A stretch of DNA of 64,000 bases from the NCBI GenBank assembly GCA_963971285.1, contig OZ020255.1:4278001-4342000 (forward strand), written 5' to 3'. Each line of letters opens with the position of its first letter. Positions within the stretch are counted from its first letter, which is position 1. Position numbers and translations under genes: made by a program. This DNA comes from Astropecten irregularis (lineage: Eukaryota; Echinodermata; Asteroidea; Paxillosida; Astropectinidae). The notes beneath the pieces were generated by a model. It was not told the origin of the DNA, ran no database searches, and worked only from the letters and a program-made list of their open reading frames with translations. Shown here in pieces: positions 44,388-55,485 of the stretch.

Positions 44388-46123
44388 GCCGATAAAGCAG
44401 AAAGGGAATTCTTCCTCGATACCAATATCAGTGTTCCTTGTCCTGATGTTACAGAATATTCGGCGCTTTTCAGTCAGTAAATAATTCAGCTCAATTTCGT
44501 TATCATTCAGAATGTTTTAATCCGAATTTAGAAATGTATGGTATTGTATCTTTGGTGAAGTACATTGTTATACGCAGAAAAATGTAAGCATTTCAATACG
44601 TATTAGACATGTTTATCATAATTACGGTGTTTTTGATTCTTTATAAATACACAGGAAAACTAGTTTTGTGTTAATTAAACATAAAAAAGATATTGCCAAT
44701 ATTGTACTTGAGCATAACGATTGCAAGGGTGACTTGGAATCCATAAACCTGTGGGAAATGAAGACATTTTTTCGGCATGTAATGAAAGCGTTGTTTTGGG
44801 TTAATATTTATTGATGTTTGTACCCAATGAAGCAATACTTGATACATCACAGCAGCTAGCTCACTTTCCAATCGATAAATACTGAACTACCTGATATTAT
44901 GTTTTGGTGATTGAACTTTCTGTTTGTATTCTAAGAATTACGTTGTTTGTGCCGTTTTTCATTGTTAAGGAATCAGTTAGTTTCTTTTCTGTCTTGTATG
45001 ATGGGGTCCTACCAGGGTGATAAACCCGGATACAGGATCTGACGTGAGTGTAAAGGTTTGGTTGATTCAGAACCAGCCAAGGGAAACGTCCACGCGTATT
45101 CAAGTGCGCTTTTCAGACGTCCAAAAATAAATCACATTCTATGAAAACTATTCAGAGTATTTTAACGCATTCTTACAGTATATATAACGATTGATATATT
45201 GTGTTGGTATGTTATAGTTGGTTCTTTGTAATGAACATTTATTGCTGTCTCCATAGTAGAACCGTTTCACTAGGCTTATGCTCAATAATCGGACAAGTTA
45301 TCGGACATTGTAAAGGAATATAGAATCGGTAGCCATACTATAATGCACTCGTGATTGCACATGCTAATAATGAACAGAATGTGTACACCATTATTATTGT
45401 AAAAAAAAACGGCATGGCAATATTCAATATTCAATTCAATTAGTTTGTGTAAATTAATTTAAGTGTAAATAGTTTGCGTGTATATCATATTTTTGTATAA
45501 TCATATTATTCTAAAAAAATACTTTAATTGAAACGGCATAGAAATATTGAATTTAAGTTTGTGTAAATAAAAATATGAACAATATTCTTCTTATCGTTTC
45601 CAATTATTTATTTTCATTCATGAAGAAAGGTATAAAAGATCAAAAGCTTATTGCATGGGATTTCAATTGACTGTTTCTTATCGTTTTCTCTGGTCCAGGC
45701 CTAGATTCCAAATTCAGTCAAACACAGACAGAAACTCAAGCAAGACAAAAGCAGTGTTCACTGTCAACAATATCGGTAATATTTTCGGTAACATTTTCAG
45801 TAACTTATGTTAAGTTAATAGGACAACAACCCAACATTGTTAAAGCAGTTTGTGCCAAAAACTGTGTACGTATTAAAAGTACTACCCGCGCCCTCTGTTG
45901 ACCATACGTATTAAAGTTCTTTGCGTGCATTAGCTCAAACTGCATATTAACCCCCAAATCGCGCCGTATGTAACAAATGACATCGTTTATGACGTGAGCC
46001 ATGAATTAGTCTATTTATGAAATATTACGTGACGTACAATCCTTCAATAAACTGACAAAGATCTATTTAGGTGTTATATAATTGTATAATATTCCATGAC
46101 GCCTTCAGTCACTACATTTCATA
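44388..46123. other. GPCR 3' flank and intergenic DNA (U2), no gene seen
   Basis: Equivalent to 9950-13157 without the 1463-bp TTAA element; the empty site TTGA is at 44708-44711. AT-rich, no supported coding content. Confidence 0.6.
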
Positions 46124-46606
46124 TGGCCGAGTGGTTAGGGAATGGGGCTTTGAATTACCTGTCCCGGGTTCGAGCCCTGTGTGGTTTCGGTGATTTTGTT
46201 TTGAATGTTTTTCACCTATCAATTGTCTGGTATAAATGGTTTTAGAAACTGCCTGGATGCCACCAAAGCTTGTGGCTCGGTTGGATAAGCGATGGTACCA
46301 CCGCCCAGACTTCGGTAGCCTGGGTTCGATTCCCGATCCTGATCGACTCTCTGATAATGAATGGAACATGGCATTTGCGGACCCTGGCACCGCGATGGTC
46401 CAGGGGCCGCCTTGTTTCTCCCTCTTAGTCCTTCAGAGCTTTGCATGTCAGGCTAAGGTCTCAATGGTGGGGAGGATATGCAGTAGTCGGCTTGCCAGTA
46501 AGCCACATGGGTACTATATGGGAGCCGGTAAGCCGGGTGAAAGAATCCCGGTGAATCGCGTGCCCCTGAACACCTGGCGGTCTGCTTAACTCTTGCTTTT
46601 TTTTGA
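46124..46606 (+). mobile_element. SINE with two tRNA-like heads, copy 4
   Basis: Duplicate of 13158-13640. Confidence 0.8.
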
Positions 46607-47444
46607 AAATTAATGTCAGGAGGAACAGTTTTTTTATAACTCTGTTAAATTTTCTACTCAGAGATTTTCAAGTTACGGCGCACACCTCAATGATTTAAAA
46701 ACAAATTAAATAATTAATTTGACATTTTATTTTATTTTGTCTGTCTGTCTGGTGGTCGGGCGGGCTGTGTATAGACACATCCCGTTGTGCATGCAGTATA
46801 AAACGTATCGTGTCCGTTATCGATCCATCCAATGGAAGCAAAGCTATACATGTACGTGCATGTAAGAGTGAAAGCTGCATTCTTAAATTTTTACACGTAA
46901 ATCTGCAAATATTCACAGTTTTATTACAATTTCCTTGAATTTACGCCGATTCATTACAACACCTCTTTACATGGCTATCTCTACTGTCCTCTGAAGTGAC
47001 TAGATTTACATGTTCTATCATGACCTCTGTTTTGCTGTCAGGTCCAATGTCGAGGATGGGCCCAATAGCATCTACCGCAGTGGAACGTTCCTGCTGTCGT
47101 AAATTTGTAGAGGGTGACATGATCACTAGTCAGGTTCAGCAGTCTTACTGGTACCGTCTTGTCATTCGTGCTCACTAATGATGAGGCTACCATGAGGCTA
47201 TTCCTCTATGTCGACTTGAATGTCGGCTCAATTACCCCATATGCTACACAAATGTCACTTTCCCCTAGGCTTCCGGCTACGATAATTTCTGTCTGTGGTG
47301 GGGCAACAACTGTTTCCCTAACAATACGAGGCAGCACCGCGGATGCTCCGCTGTATCCCTCAGGGATATCCCGGTCCCTCCCCACTCCAGATTCCTCTTG
47401 TTCAAGTCAATTACGCAATTCTGTGATCGCAGGAAGTCTAGCCC

Positions 47445-47651
47445 TTAACTAATGGCAGCCAATGATGTGCCACCTGTTTGCCTCCCAGCTGGAGGTCGGC
47501 ATTCACTTCTCCGATGACGGTCAAAATTATCATCAGCGAGACGAACTTGAACGTTCGTACCTGCTATGCCAGTCCTGTCATCTGTAGACCATTTCTGTAC
47601 CACTCGGTCAGACACAATTGATGCTGCCGCTCCAGTGTCAATCAATGCCAC
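47445..47651 (-). pseudogene. Gypsy protease fragment (copy d)
   Basis: Same residues as copy a (ALIDTGAAASIVSD). Confidence 0.72.
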
Positions 47652-47851
47652 AACATCTACTTCATTGACTATACGGCATCCATGTGTAGTCCTTCACCAA
47701 CAACAGTCACACTCCTGGTTTGTAAATTTGCTATTGGCCCCTCTGGTTTAGCTGAGTCTTGGGCCTCACACTCAGCTTCTAACAGTTTTCCGGTTTCTTG
47801 TTGAAGTTAGTCGGCGACTGAGTAACTGGCACTGCCTCACTACTTGTGTTT

Positions 47852-48204
47852 CCGTTAAGCTGAGGGCAATTCGGCTTTATATGTCCGTATTCTTGACAAT
47901 TGTAGCACTGGGGGTTCTACCCGTCTGGCCGTCGACCTTTCCCTTTGTGGCGGCGATTCATTGCTTTCTGGAGTTTCTGCAGCTGGTCAGACATTGCTTG
48001 CAACTGGCTTTGCAACTCGGTTTTCACCGGTTGATCAACCATATCTGGTTTGGGTTCCGACTTGACACTGGCGCTGCGAACTTTCTTTGGCTCTGGTGCG
48101 GTACGTGCCTTTTCAGCTTTTTGTAAGGCCTCCTTCTCCACTGATCCGGCAACGGCGTCGTCTAGAGTTGTAGTTTGGATTGTTTGGTACGCGTATTCTT
48201 TCTT
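47852..48204 (-). pseudogene. Gypsy gag C-terminal part (copy d), left of the insertion
   Basis: Linker and CCHC knuckle of gag, cut at 48204 by the YR element. The rest resumes at 53190. Confidence 0.72.
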
Positions 48205-48348
48205 TTCTTCCTCCATGCTTCCGTAAGAAAATAATTTTCTTTTCTAAATCTCCCTCATGTTAAAAAAAATGCAACATGTTGAAAGAAATACACAGATGTA
48301 CACGAAATTGAGCACAATGGTCATGGCGGAGCTGCTCGCCTCGCCTAT
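48205..48348. repeat. Split direct repeat A1
   Basis: TTCTTCCTCCATGCTTCC ... CTCGCCTCGCCTAT. Matches A2 except for a two-base difference in an A run. Confidence 0.9.
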
Positions 48349-48436
48349 TTAATCATATCACTATCGCCGTCAAATTGGCGAAGTTTCCCGGAAGCGGGCA
48401 AAAATCAAATCAAAAATCAAGATAGCATATTTCACA

Positions 48437-49558
48437 TTAAATCCCTAGAGCCGTTGAGGTTAGTAAGGAGGTTTGTTTATCAGTTTTGATGTAACAGTTC
48501 CTGGACTTGTCGGATTTCCATCTGCCGTGCATTGATATGAGATGCGAAGGGATATGAGCGTTGGAGGCGGCGGAGGCGCCTCCGGATCTGAGGCTGTGGA
48601 GGCCGAATCTGCGAATGTCAGGTACAAAGGGACGCAAGGCTTGCAGTACTATCTCTCTTGTTCTTGTGTAGCTGAGCTTGTGGGTTGTGGGGATGAGACC
48701 GCCTCTGGAGCGGGTCAACCGGCGAAGAACAGGTAGTGGGGAAGTGTCGGGGTCGCCGAGAGCTTGGAAGTATCGTTCGGTGATCAGTACCGGACAAGTT
48801 TGCTTAAATGTTTTGCCGATGGTAATATGGTTGCCTTGACGGAGTTGATCGGTCTTGGATTTGGTCAAGTGTATAACGAGCCTGTCGCTGTACAGGGCAC
48901 AGTCCATGCGGCGAACGTTGTTAATGTCGCTGAATCGCATGAAACCGGCGTAGCAAATGAAGCACACGAATAAGACGCGTAGATCATCTAAATCTGCCTT
49001 GGGATGCCCGTGAGCATTGTAAAGTTTGGCCATGATGTCTGGAGTTACCGGTTCTCTTCGAAGGGGCGTTGATGCTGTGCACCTCCTATAGCCTTGTAAG
49101 GCAGTTTTTACCAGAGGGTCGTCGGTGGGCGAAGGCAAGCCGGCCAAGTCGTGCGCCCACTTAGCTGCGGCTGCGGCGGAGTCGGCTGCTGATTTGTGTC
49201 CAGTGGAATAAAGTGAAGCCAGGTAGAGGGCGAAGTGTGTGGGCTTGACTGGAAAAGTGCTGACGTCGGTCTTGGATGATGCCCAGGACTCCCATCTCCT
49301 CCAAGTGGCGCTGTATTTGGCTGTTGTGGAGTCGGCCTTCGCTGAAGTCAGAAGCTTGGGTAAGGTTCCAAGGGCGAGTCTCCGAAGCTCCGGGTCGGTG
49401 ACGGAGTGAGAGAGCGCCAGCCATCTATCTGAAAAAATGCAACATAAAAACACAGCGACAAAATGTGCTGATACGTATGGCACGAAGGCAAAGATAATGC
49501 ATAAACTGCAACAAAGAGTGGTACCGAGACCACTGGAATCATGATACAGGAATCCCAA
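48437..49558 (-). CDS. Tyrosine recombinase (integrase) of the YR retrotransposon
   Basis: Open for 373 codons. All catalytic residues of a phage-type tyrosine recombinase are visible: R208 (YAGFMRFSDI), K235 region (TKSKTD), H321 and R324 (HSLRSGG), H344/W347 (MHGRW) and Y356 (NCYI). The N-terminal core-binding region starts about residue 55 (DPELRRLALGTL). Residues 1-43 are hydrophobic and unlike the family. The bases just before residue 44 read TTTTTTCAG on the minus strand (AG at 49429-49430), so the coding exon probably begins at 49428 after an intron. The enzyme would integrate a circular cDNA by strand exchange without a target duplication. It lies between A1 and B1, apart from gag-RT. 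Confidence 0.88.
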   Translation of the reverse strand: MGFLYHDSSGLGTTLCCSLCIIFAFVPYVSAHFVAVFLCCIFSDRWLALSHSVTDPELRRLALGTLPKLLTSAKADSTTAKYSATWRRWESWASSKTDVSTFPVKPTHFALYLASLYSTGHKSAADSAAAAAKWAHDLAGLPSPTDDPLVKTALQGYRRCTASTPLRREPVTPDIMAKLYNAHGHPKADLDDLRVLFVCFICYAGFMRFSDINNVRRMDCALYSDRLVIHLTKSKTDQLRQGNHITIGKTFKQTCPVLITERYFQALGDPDTSPLPVLRRLTRSRGGLIPTTHKLSYTRTREIVLQALRPFVPDIRRFGLHSLRSGGASAASNAHIPSHLISMHGRWKSDKSRNCYIKTDKQTSLLTSTALGI

Positions 49559-49637
49559 AAATGCAAGGAAAGTAGTGCTCAGAAAGACAAGAAAAAATAA
49601 ATAAAAAATAAATAAATAAAGCTATATGCCTGAGCAG

Positions 49638-49853
49638 TTATGAGAGTTCTAAGACTCGCGGCAACTTCTGGGGAAGAGGGCAGTGTACTACGCTTGCTTG
49701 GCGCCCATCGTCAGTCTGACGAGCTAGGTCAGCACTCGGTGGCCACGTAAAACCCCCAACTTGTGGAGGAACCGTGGACGCGACCAGGACGATGGACGTA
49801 GGTCGCGCACCTTGCTCCAAGCAAGTATTAAAGTACAAAGAAAGAAAACTCAT
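49638..49853 (-). other. Possible upstream exon of the YR gene
   Basis: A 71-codon open stretch upstream of the candidate acceptor at 49430. If YR is spliced, an upstream exon is expected here or across B1/A2. The residues show no recognisable domain. Speculative. Confidence 0.2.
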
Positions 49854-49899
49854 AAAGAGTTGGAGTGCATACGGCTTGAATGGGAGGGAGGGTTTTGGG

Positions 49900-50191
49900 G
49901 TAGCGAGGTTAAGCTGCTCTACCGAGAATGCACTGGCGCAGGGCGGTGCCCCTATTTAAAGGAACGATTAGGAATGAGTTACGTAATAGACGCGCTCTGA
50001 AAAGCGCGCCGCACCTGTCGTGCGATAACGAAAAGAAAAATAACTTTCTTCCTCCATGCTTCCGTAAGAAAATAATTTTCTTTTCTAAATCTCCCTCATG
50101 TTAAAAAAAAAATGCAACATGTTGAAAGAAATACACAGATGTACACGAAATTGAGCACAATGGTCATGGCGGAGCTGCTCGCCTCGCCTAT
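49900..50191. repeat. Internal B1-A2 junction of split direct repeats
   Basis: B1 (49900-50045, GTAGCGAGG ... AAATAACT) abuts A2 (50046-50191, TTCTTCC ...) with no spacer. The sequence across 50045/50046 equals what end-to-end joining of the element (53189 to 48205) would give. Confidence 0.9.
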
Positions 50192-50409
50192 GACCTAGAG
50201 GACGCAAAAGAAAGGGACAAGGAAAGTCTGAAAAGACTAAAGCAATTCTGCTCAAAGGTTATAAACAACCAAAGTCTACATTGACTCGACTCAGCTCGAT
50301 GGCTATAAACAACCATTCAAAAATGCTGCAAATCAGCGGTGGCTCGAAGGCCAGCAGTGCATGAACGCACTATCCAAGAATGATGACATTCCGAAAAGGA
50401 AATTTACCG
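50192..50409. other. Non-coding spacer between A2 and RNase H gene
   Basis: No motif recognised. Two TATAAACAACCA words lie at about 50260 and 50300. Confidence 0.4.
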
Positions 50410-51327
50410 CTAAGCTTGGTCGAAGTGAAAGCGTAAAAAGAGACAAGAAAAAGTCGGTCGTGGCTGGAAGACAGAATCAGAGCCTAGTGTTGGGGGAGTA
50501 AACGAAACGCGTAAGAGTCTCTTGTCTGCGATCCTGGGATCCGCGTGGACGCCGTCTGGGCAAACAATCGGCCAAAAGGAGGCTTTTGGCCAATGTGGGA
50601 CTACTAGGGTGCCTGTGGTTTTGGTGTCAAAAATGCGCTTGATGACCTGAATAATGAGGGCAACTGGTGGGCAGAAGTAATTGTTCTCGTTTGACCAATC
50701 CTGACAAAAGGCGTCCACGCCGCAAGCGCCCTTACAATGAAACCTAGCGTTAAAGCGCTGGAGCTTGGCATTGTGGGGCGAAGCGAAACGATCGATTGAA
50801 TGGGGTCCCCAGATTTTCTCTATGTAGCGAAAGGAGGTGGAATCTATGGCCCAGTCGTCGAAATCGCGGTATTTGCTAATACTGTCGGCTATCTTGTTTT
50901 CATTCCTGGGGAGCCATTCAGGCCGGAGTATGAGGCCGTGTTGGCTGCAGAGGTTGAAAATGGAGAGCGCGAGCGTGTGTAGGTCGGGTTTAGCGCTGCC
51001 GCAAGTGATGATCTTTGGCACGTTGGAATTGTCCGTGTGCCATCTGATAATCTGATTGGAAATTGAAGGAACTAAATTGTTTAAAAGAAAAAGGACGGTC
51101 GCAAGCTCTCGCCAAGTTGAACTTCTGCTCTGCTCGGACTTATCCCAATAACCGTGAAATTTGAGATGGGGTCGGTTTTCTACGTAGCCTCCGTAACCGG
51201 TGGAGCTGGCGTCCGAATAAACCGTCATGTGAGGCGCGCGTCGAAATTGTATGGTGAAACCGTTCAAACGGCCTATGTTATCCGCCCAAAATTGAAGCTC
51301 TGTGACGGTACCGTCGCTCAAAGACAA
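50410..51327 (-). CDS. RNase H and C-terminal domain of the YR retrotransposon pol
   Basis: RNase H acidic residues are visible in order: MTVYSDASSTGYGG, STWRELATVLF, WHTDNSNV and NENKIADSISKY. A C-terminal domain follows (WGPHSIDRFASPHN, GVDAFCQDWSNENNY, GTLVVPHWPKASFWP), a segment characteristic of DIRS-order pol proteins that aligns with the adenine-methyltransferase-like region in some families. It begins in a frame different from RT and has no ATG at its start, so it is the second half of pol after a frame change near 51365-51385. The element's A2 repeat lies downstream. Confidence 0.85.
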   Translation of the reverse strand: MSLSDGTVTELQFWADNIGRLNGFTIQFRRAPHMTVYSDASSTGYGGYVENRPHLKFHGYWDKSEQSRSSTWRELATVLFLLNNLVPSISNQIIRWHTDNSNVPKIITCGSAKPDLHTLALSIFNLCSQHGLILRPEWLPRNENKIADSISKYRDFDDWAIDSTSFRYIEKIWGPHSIDRFASPHNAKLQRFNARFHCKGACGVDAFCQDWSNENNYFCPPVALIIQVIKRIFDTKTTGTLVVPHWPKASFWPIVCPDGVHADPRIADKRLLRVSFTPPTLGSDSVFQPRPTFSCLFLRFHFDQA

Positions 51328-52380
51328 CTTGTCAGTCCAAGAGCGTCTAGATTCAATTGTCTGTAGGAATTGCGTGTCATTAGCCTTGCCACTGGGCCGA
51401 GAGCTAGAGACATAGAAATTAATTGGCCTGTAAAGGATGCTAAATGCTTGACGGGGGTACTAGAATGCTCTTGGTGGGCCGACAAGATGGCTGAGATCGT
51501 GAGTAGAAGCTTGGCTAATTTGGCTTCAGGAATGCGAAACTGAAAGTTAAAGGAATCTATGATGAGGCCCAAATACTTAATCCTATCGGTCGGGTCCCAA
51601 ATGCATTTAGTGCTGCTGGGGACGAAGCCGCTGCGTGCCAGAGTGTCTTGAACAACGGCTTTGTTTGCGAAAGCTGCGGTTAAGTCTGAGGAGATAATGA
51701 GGCCGTCGTCTATGTACATGAATGAGCGAATGCCGAGTTGGCGCCAGAAATGGACGAGTGGTCTGGTTAGTTTGGTGAAAACATGAGAAGCGCTGCTCAG
51801 ACCGAACGGTAGTACGGTGAAAACGTAGTATCTAGTGCAAGCGTCGGCGTGCAGCCAAGAAAAACCCAAAAATTTCTGATGAGGCGGAAAAATGTCAATG
51901 TGGTGGTATCCAGATTCAAGGTCGAAGGTGAAGTAAAGCTGGTTATGGTCAAGAGAGGGAGAGATATGGTACAAATCTTCGTACTTGAATTTAGAATGCC
52001 AAATAAATTTGTTGGGGTGACGCAGGTCAAGCACCAAACGCAGTTTCTTCCCTTCAGCAACCGTTAAGGGGTTGCAACAATGGGGGGGAAGGCTTGTTTC
52101 TACAATGCAACGTTTCTGAATTAACTCAGCTATGGCTGTCTCTACAAATTGAGAGTGATGCAAACTAGATAGGTTATTTTTCAAGATCAACGGTGGGGGT
52201 TCCAAATAAAATGGAATCTTGTAACCAGTATCTATAACGTCTAGTACAAATTGACTAGCATTGAGAGAATCTCTCCAATATGAAATGCGAGGTTTCAGTT
52301 TACCTTTTACTCCGGAAGGTACTGGTGCGGTTGTGTCGGCCTGTGTGGTCTCCCAATTTCTAACGTCCGGCTGTGTCTGG
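51318..52380 (-). CDS. Reverse transcriptase of the YR retrotransposon
   Basis: RT motifs run in order: KLRLVLDLRHPN, FTFDLESGYHHIDI (catalytic Asp), VLPFGLSSASHVFTKL, FMYIDDGLI (YIDD at 51706-51717) and IKYLGLIID. The open frame extends further upstream, overlapping gag in another frame; recognisable RT sequence begins about 52380, just inside the gag end. No credible own ATG, so translation probably depends on the gag ribosome. The frame ends at TGA 51318-51320, where the neighbouring frame carries the continuation into RNase H. Whether this is a mutation or a programmed shift is unresolved. Confidence 0.88.
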
Positions 52381-53007
52381 AGCTCCGGGGGTTGACAAAG
52401 GGGCTCTTCTGGTCTGTCGAAGGGCGAGTAGGGAGGGGCAGCTGGTTCTGACGTGGCCGGTAAGGCCACACTGGAAGCAGGTGCGAAGCTCGGGTCGGTA
52501 AGTGTTGCTGAAAGGGCGAAAAGAACGAGGAGCCGCAGAGTAACGCCGTGCGGGAGGAAGGCGGGGCTTGGGATTTGCTTTCTTGGCGATTTCGGCCTTC
52601 TTGGCTGCTGCTGATTTTTCGGCTTTTTTAAGTCTCTTTTCGTCGTCCGAGTTGTCGGCGAGGTCGTCGGTGATGTATTCTTTGACTGTTGCCCAACCTT
52701 GAGAGGAGCGGTCGGCCAGCTTGATGAGCTTTTGGCGCTCCTTGACGGCTCCGAGAATGTCCGAAAGCATCTGCTTGGCTGCGCCGACGTCGCCGCCGTT
52801 GAGTGAGGCGGTTGCTGCTTCGGTGAGGGCGGCGATTTTCTCGGCGTGCCGGAACTGATCTTTATTGCCATCGCTCTTGAAGTCATAAGCGGTGTCCGCA
52901 GAAGTGCGCTGTTTCTTGAAAGCTGATTCAACTTTGGTGTCGATGGAATTGGATAAAGACTGAATAGCTAGCAGAATATCGTGGTTTGAAGCCTGATCGG
53001 GATTCAT
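52360..53007 (-). CDS. Gag-like protein of the YR retrotransposon
   Basis: 215 residues from ATG 53005-53007 to the stop at 52360. It has an acidic and basic N-terminal half (LSNSIDTKVESAFKKQR), a helical Lys/Ala-rich middle (KAEKSAAAKKAEIAKKAN) and a C-terminal zinc knuckle CFQCGLTGHVRTSC (C-x2-C-x4-H-x4-C). It is the first gene after repeat B2 on the minus strand, as expected for a nucleocapsid-like ORF1. It overlaps the RT frame at its 3' end. Confidence 0.85.
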   Translation of the reverse strand: MNPDQASNHDILLAIQSLSNSIDTKVESAFKKQRTSADTAYDFKSDGNKDQFRHAEKIAALTEAATASLNGGDVGAAKQMLSDILGAVKERQKLIKLADRSSQGWATVKEYITDDLADNSDDEKRLKKAEKSAAAKKAEIAKKANPKPRLPPARRYSAAPRSFRPFSNTYRPELRTCFQCGLTGHVRTSCPSLLALRQTRRAPLSTPGAPDTAGR

Positions 53008-53043
53008 GTTGTATATGCTGTTGTCTGTGCACGTATTAAGTGT

Positions 53044-53189
53044 GTAGCGAGGTTAAGCTGCTCTACCGAGAATGCACTGGCGCAGGGCGGTGCCCCTATT
53101 TAAAGGAACGATTAGGAATGAGTTACGTAATAGACGCGCTCTGAAAAGCGCGCCGCACCTGTCGTGCGATAACGAAAAGAAAAATAACT
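53044..53189. repeat. Split direct repeat B2
   Basis: 146 bp, matching B1 (49900-50045) essentially throughout. It ends AATAACT at the junction with host ATTTCGCC. Confidence 0.9.
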
Positions 53190-54599
53190 ATTTCGCCGTC
53201 TGTAATGGCATCCAGAAAATGGTCTCTGGCCATGTTTTGCGGTCTCGACTGTCCGACGAAAGACCCACATAAACCTTATCCACAAGTCGTCTTATATCCT
53301 CGCCCAATTCTACTGGGCTCTCTAGCTGTGATCTTTTGTTTACGGCTCCTCAGTTGAGCTTATCTGTTTAATAGTTTCAAAACGCGCCTGCAGCGCCTTT
53401 ATACTAGTTGTTGGTAGTCTTTTGTCGTGTCCGTCGGGAGACTGCCTAAAATGTGTTGAGCGGCACCGGTTAATAACACTGCTAGGTATTGCAGCTTATC
53501 CTGCTCCTTCCAGCCGTTCAATTCTGCACAAAGTTCGAAGTGCTTGTGATAAGCAGTCCAGGACGTCTTTCCGTCGTAACGGTCTGGTTTCACAAGAGGT
53601 CTCTCTTTTGCTCGAGGAACACCTCTCGGATCGTTTGGATTTCCCTCAAGCCTTGTGGCAGGCTCAGTTGTACTTCGCACCAATGCTGGATCAATTGAGA
53701 CAGTGGTTTCACCACCTGGTCTTCCCGGTGTCCTGGTGATATGGCTCCCTGGTAAAACCTGTGAAAAACCTAATGAAGGTACCTGGGTTGGTTCTTGTTT
53801 TGCAGTCAGAATGCACTTCCGTGCATCGGCTAGGCTCTCCGTTTACACGCTCCTTTGGAAACCACCGAGCTGCACCGGGATCACCGTCTCCAGGTATTAC
53901 AGGCCTACTGGCCCCAGGCCGCGAGTCACTGTGGAAACTGCGGTCGCCACATTATGGTTCTACACTCCGGCCGCAGCGGTTGCTGGTTCAGTCATAGAAA
54001 AGTTGCAAACTCGGTCCGTCTTGTCGTGTGGCGCAAAGTGTACCCTAGTGGTAGGCTCAGTGACAGTATAGGAACGTGGCGTCGACTCATGTCTACCGGC
54101 CATGTCCATTTCAGCCGACCTATTACTAGACGAGCGGTAGAGCCCGACCGGTTGTACATCGGGGATTCTCTGTACCATTGGCTCGAAACCAGGCGGGTGT
54201 GAAATTGATGACAGACGGTTTACGGCTAATTCATCATCGGGATAACTACGGTAGGGAAGATGTACGACGCTGTCTGCTGACTGGAATAAAGGGGAATCTC
54301 CATTCCTGTCCGTTGTACACTGTATTTCGTAGGTGTCCTGCCAGTTCACTGTCCTTGGTCGTGCTGCCTCCGTCAGGATATTCGGCTCTACGTACCTTGG
54401 TACACTGCGGGTATTTAAACGTGGTACGTGTGTGTCACCATACAGTTTGAAGCAATCTGACTCCCGATGCTCCTTGACAGGACTTCTATTTCCCTGGTTA
54501 CTTCCTCAAATTCTCTAGACAAGCGTTCATAAAGCTCACGGTGGCTAGCTAGGGTATATTGTAGGGGGCACTAACGTTACCTCCGGTAGCATAATCCAT
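53190..54599 (-). pseudogene. Gypsy gag N-terminal and core part (copy d), right of the insertion
   Basis: Start ATG equivalent at 54597-54599. Capsid-like core at 53399-53683. Same frame breaks as copy a. Confidence 0.75.
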
Positions 54600-54736
54600 C
54601 TTGGATTTCTGGCTGGTATTCTCGCAAACCGGTCTGCTTTGGAATATTCTGGATCTCTGAGCGACTGTGAAATCTCCGGCCGGTTACTCAGCACTCCGAG
54701 CGGCTCTAGAATTGCCGGGTATAGTATTCTGGCTAT

Positions 54737-55266
54737 CCGGGCGGTTCTGTACTCTCCGGCCGGTGTCTCGCTAGTACAGGCGGCTCTGTACTCTCCGGTC
54801 GGTGTCTCGCCAGTCCAAGCGGCTCTGTATACTCTCCGGCCAGTGTCTCACTAGTCCGAGCGGCTCTGTACTCTCCGGCCGGTGTCTCCCTATTCCGGGC
54901 GGCTCTGTACTCTCCGGTTGGTGTCTCGCCAGTCCGGGCGGCTCTGTACTCTCCGGCCGGTGTCTCACTAGTCCGGGCGGCTCTGTACTCTCCGGTCAGT
55001 GTCTCACTAGTCCGGGCGGCTCTGTACTCTGCAGTCGGTGTCTCACTAGTCCGGGCGGCTCTGTACTCTCCGGCCGGTGTCTCACTAGTCCGGGCGGCTC
55101 TGTACTCTCCGGTCGGTGTCTCACTAGTCCGGGCGGCTCTGTACTCTGCAGTCGGTGTCTCACTAGTCCGGGCGGCTCTGTACTCTGCGGCCGGTGTCTC
55201 ACTAGTCCGGGCGGCTCTGTACTCTCCGGTCAGTGTCTCGCTAGTCCGAGTGGCTATGGACTCTCC
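54737..55266. repeat. Short 39-bp minisatellite, leader of Gypsy copy d (about 13 units)
   Basis: Duplicate of 16786-17312. Confidence 0.93.
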
Positions 55267-55485
55267 GGACAGTGTCATACGCGCGTATGCACCGTCGTCT
55301 AACGGCCGGAGCAACCAGGAACGGTTAACACGACTAGCATTATGACACCAACCCTACGTCAATAAATAAATTAATTGTCCGATTCCGTTGTCCGGCTCGG
55401 TTGTCACCACTGCCGACCTGAAATTCTTGTATTTAGCATGGAGCAAAAATAAAACACAGAATTCAAATCCCAACGTTGTCACCAA

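Larger units (their letters stand above)
48205..53189 (-). mobile_element. Tyrosine-recombinase retrotransposon (Ngaro/PAT-type, DIRS order), 4985 bp, U2 only
   Basis: Comparison with the empty site in copy a (TCTTTCTT|ATTTCGCC, 15231-15246) gives exact ends and no target-site duplication. Split direct repeats are present: A1 48205-48348, B1 49900-50045, A2 50046-50191 and B2 53044-53189. Genes run on the minus strand: gag, RT and RNase H between B2 and A2; YR between B1 and A1. No target duplication, split direct repeats and a YR gene place it in the DIRS order; direct rather than inverted repeats favour Ngaro or PAT over DIRS1. One frameshift in pol suggests it may be inactive unless frameshifting is programmed. 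Confidence 0.92.

Noticed and set aside
52380-52931. Upstream half of the RT-frame reading frame as a separate protein
   Set aside because: It overlaps gag in another frame, is Ser/Pro/Arg-rich shadow sequence, and RT homology begins only near 52380.
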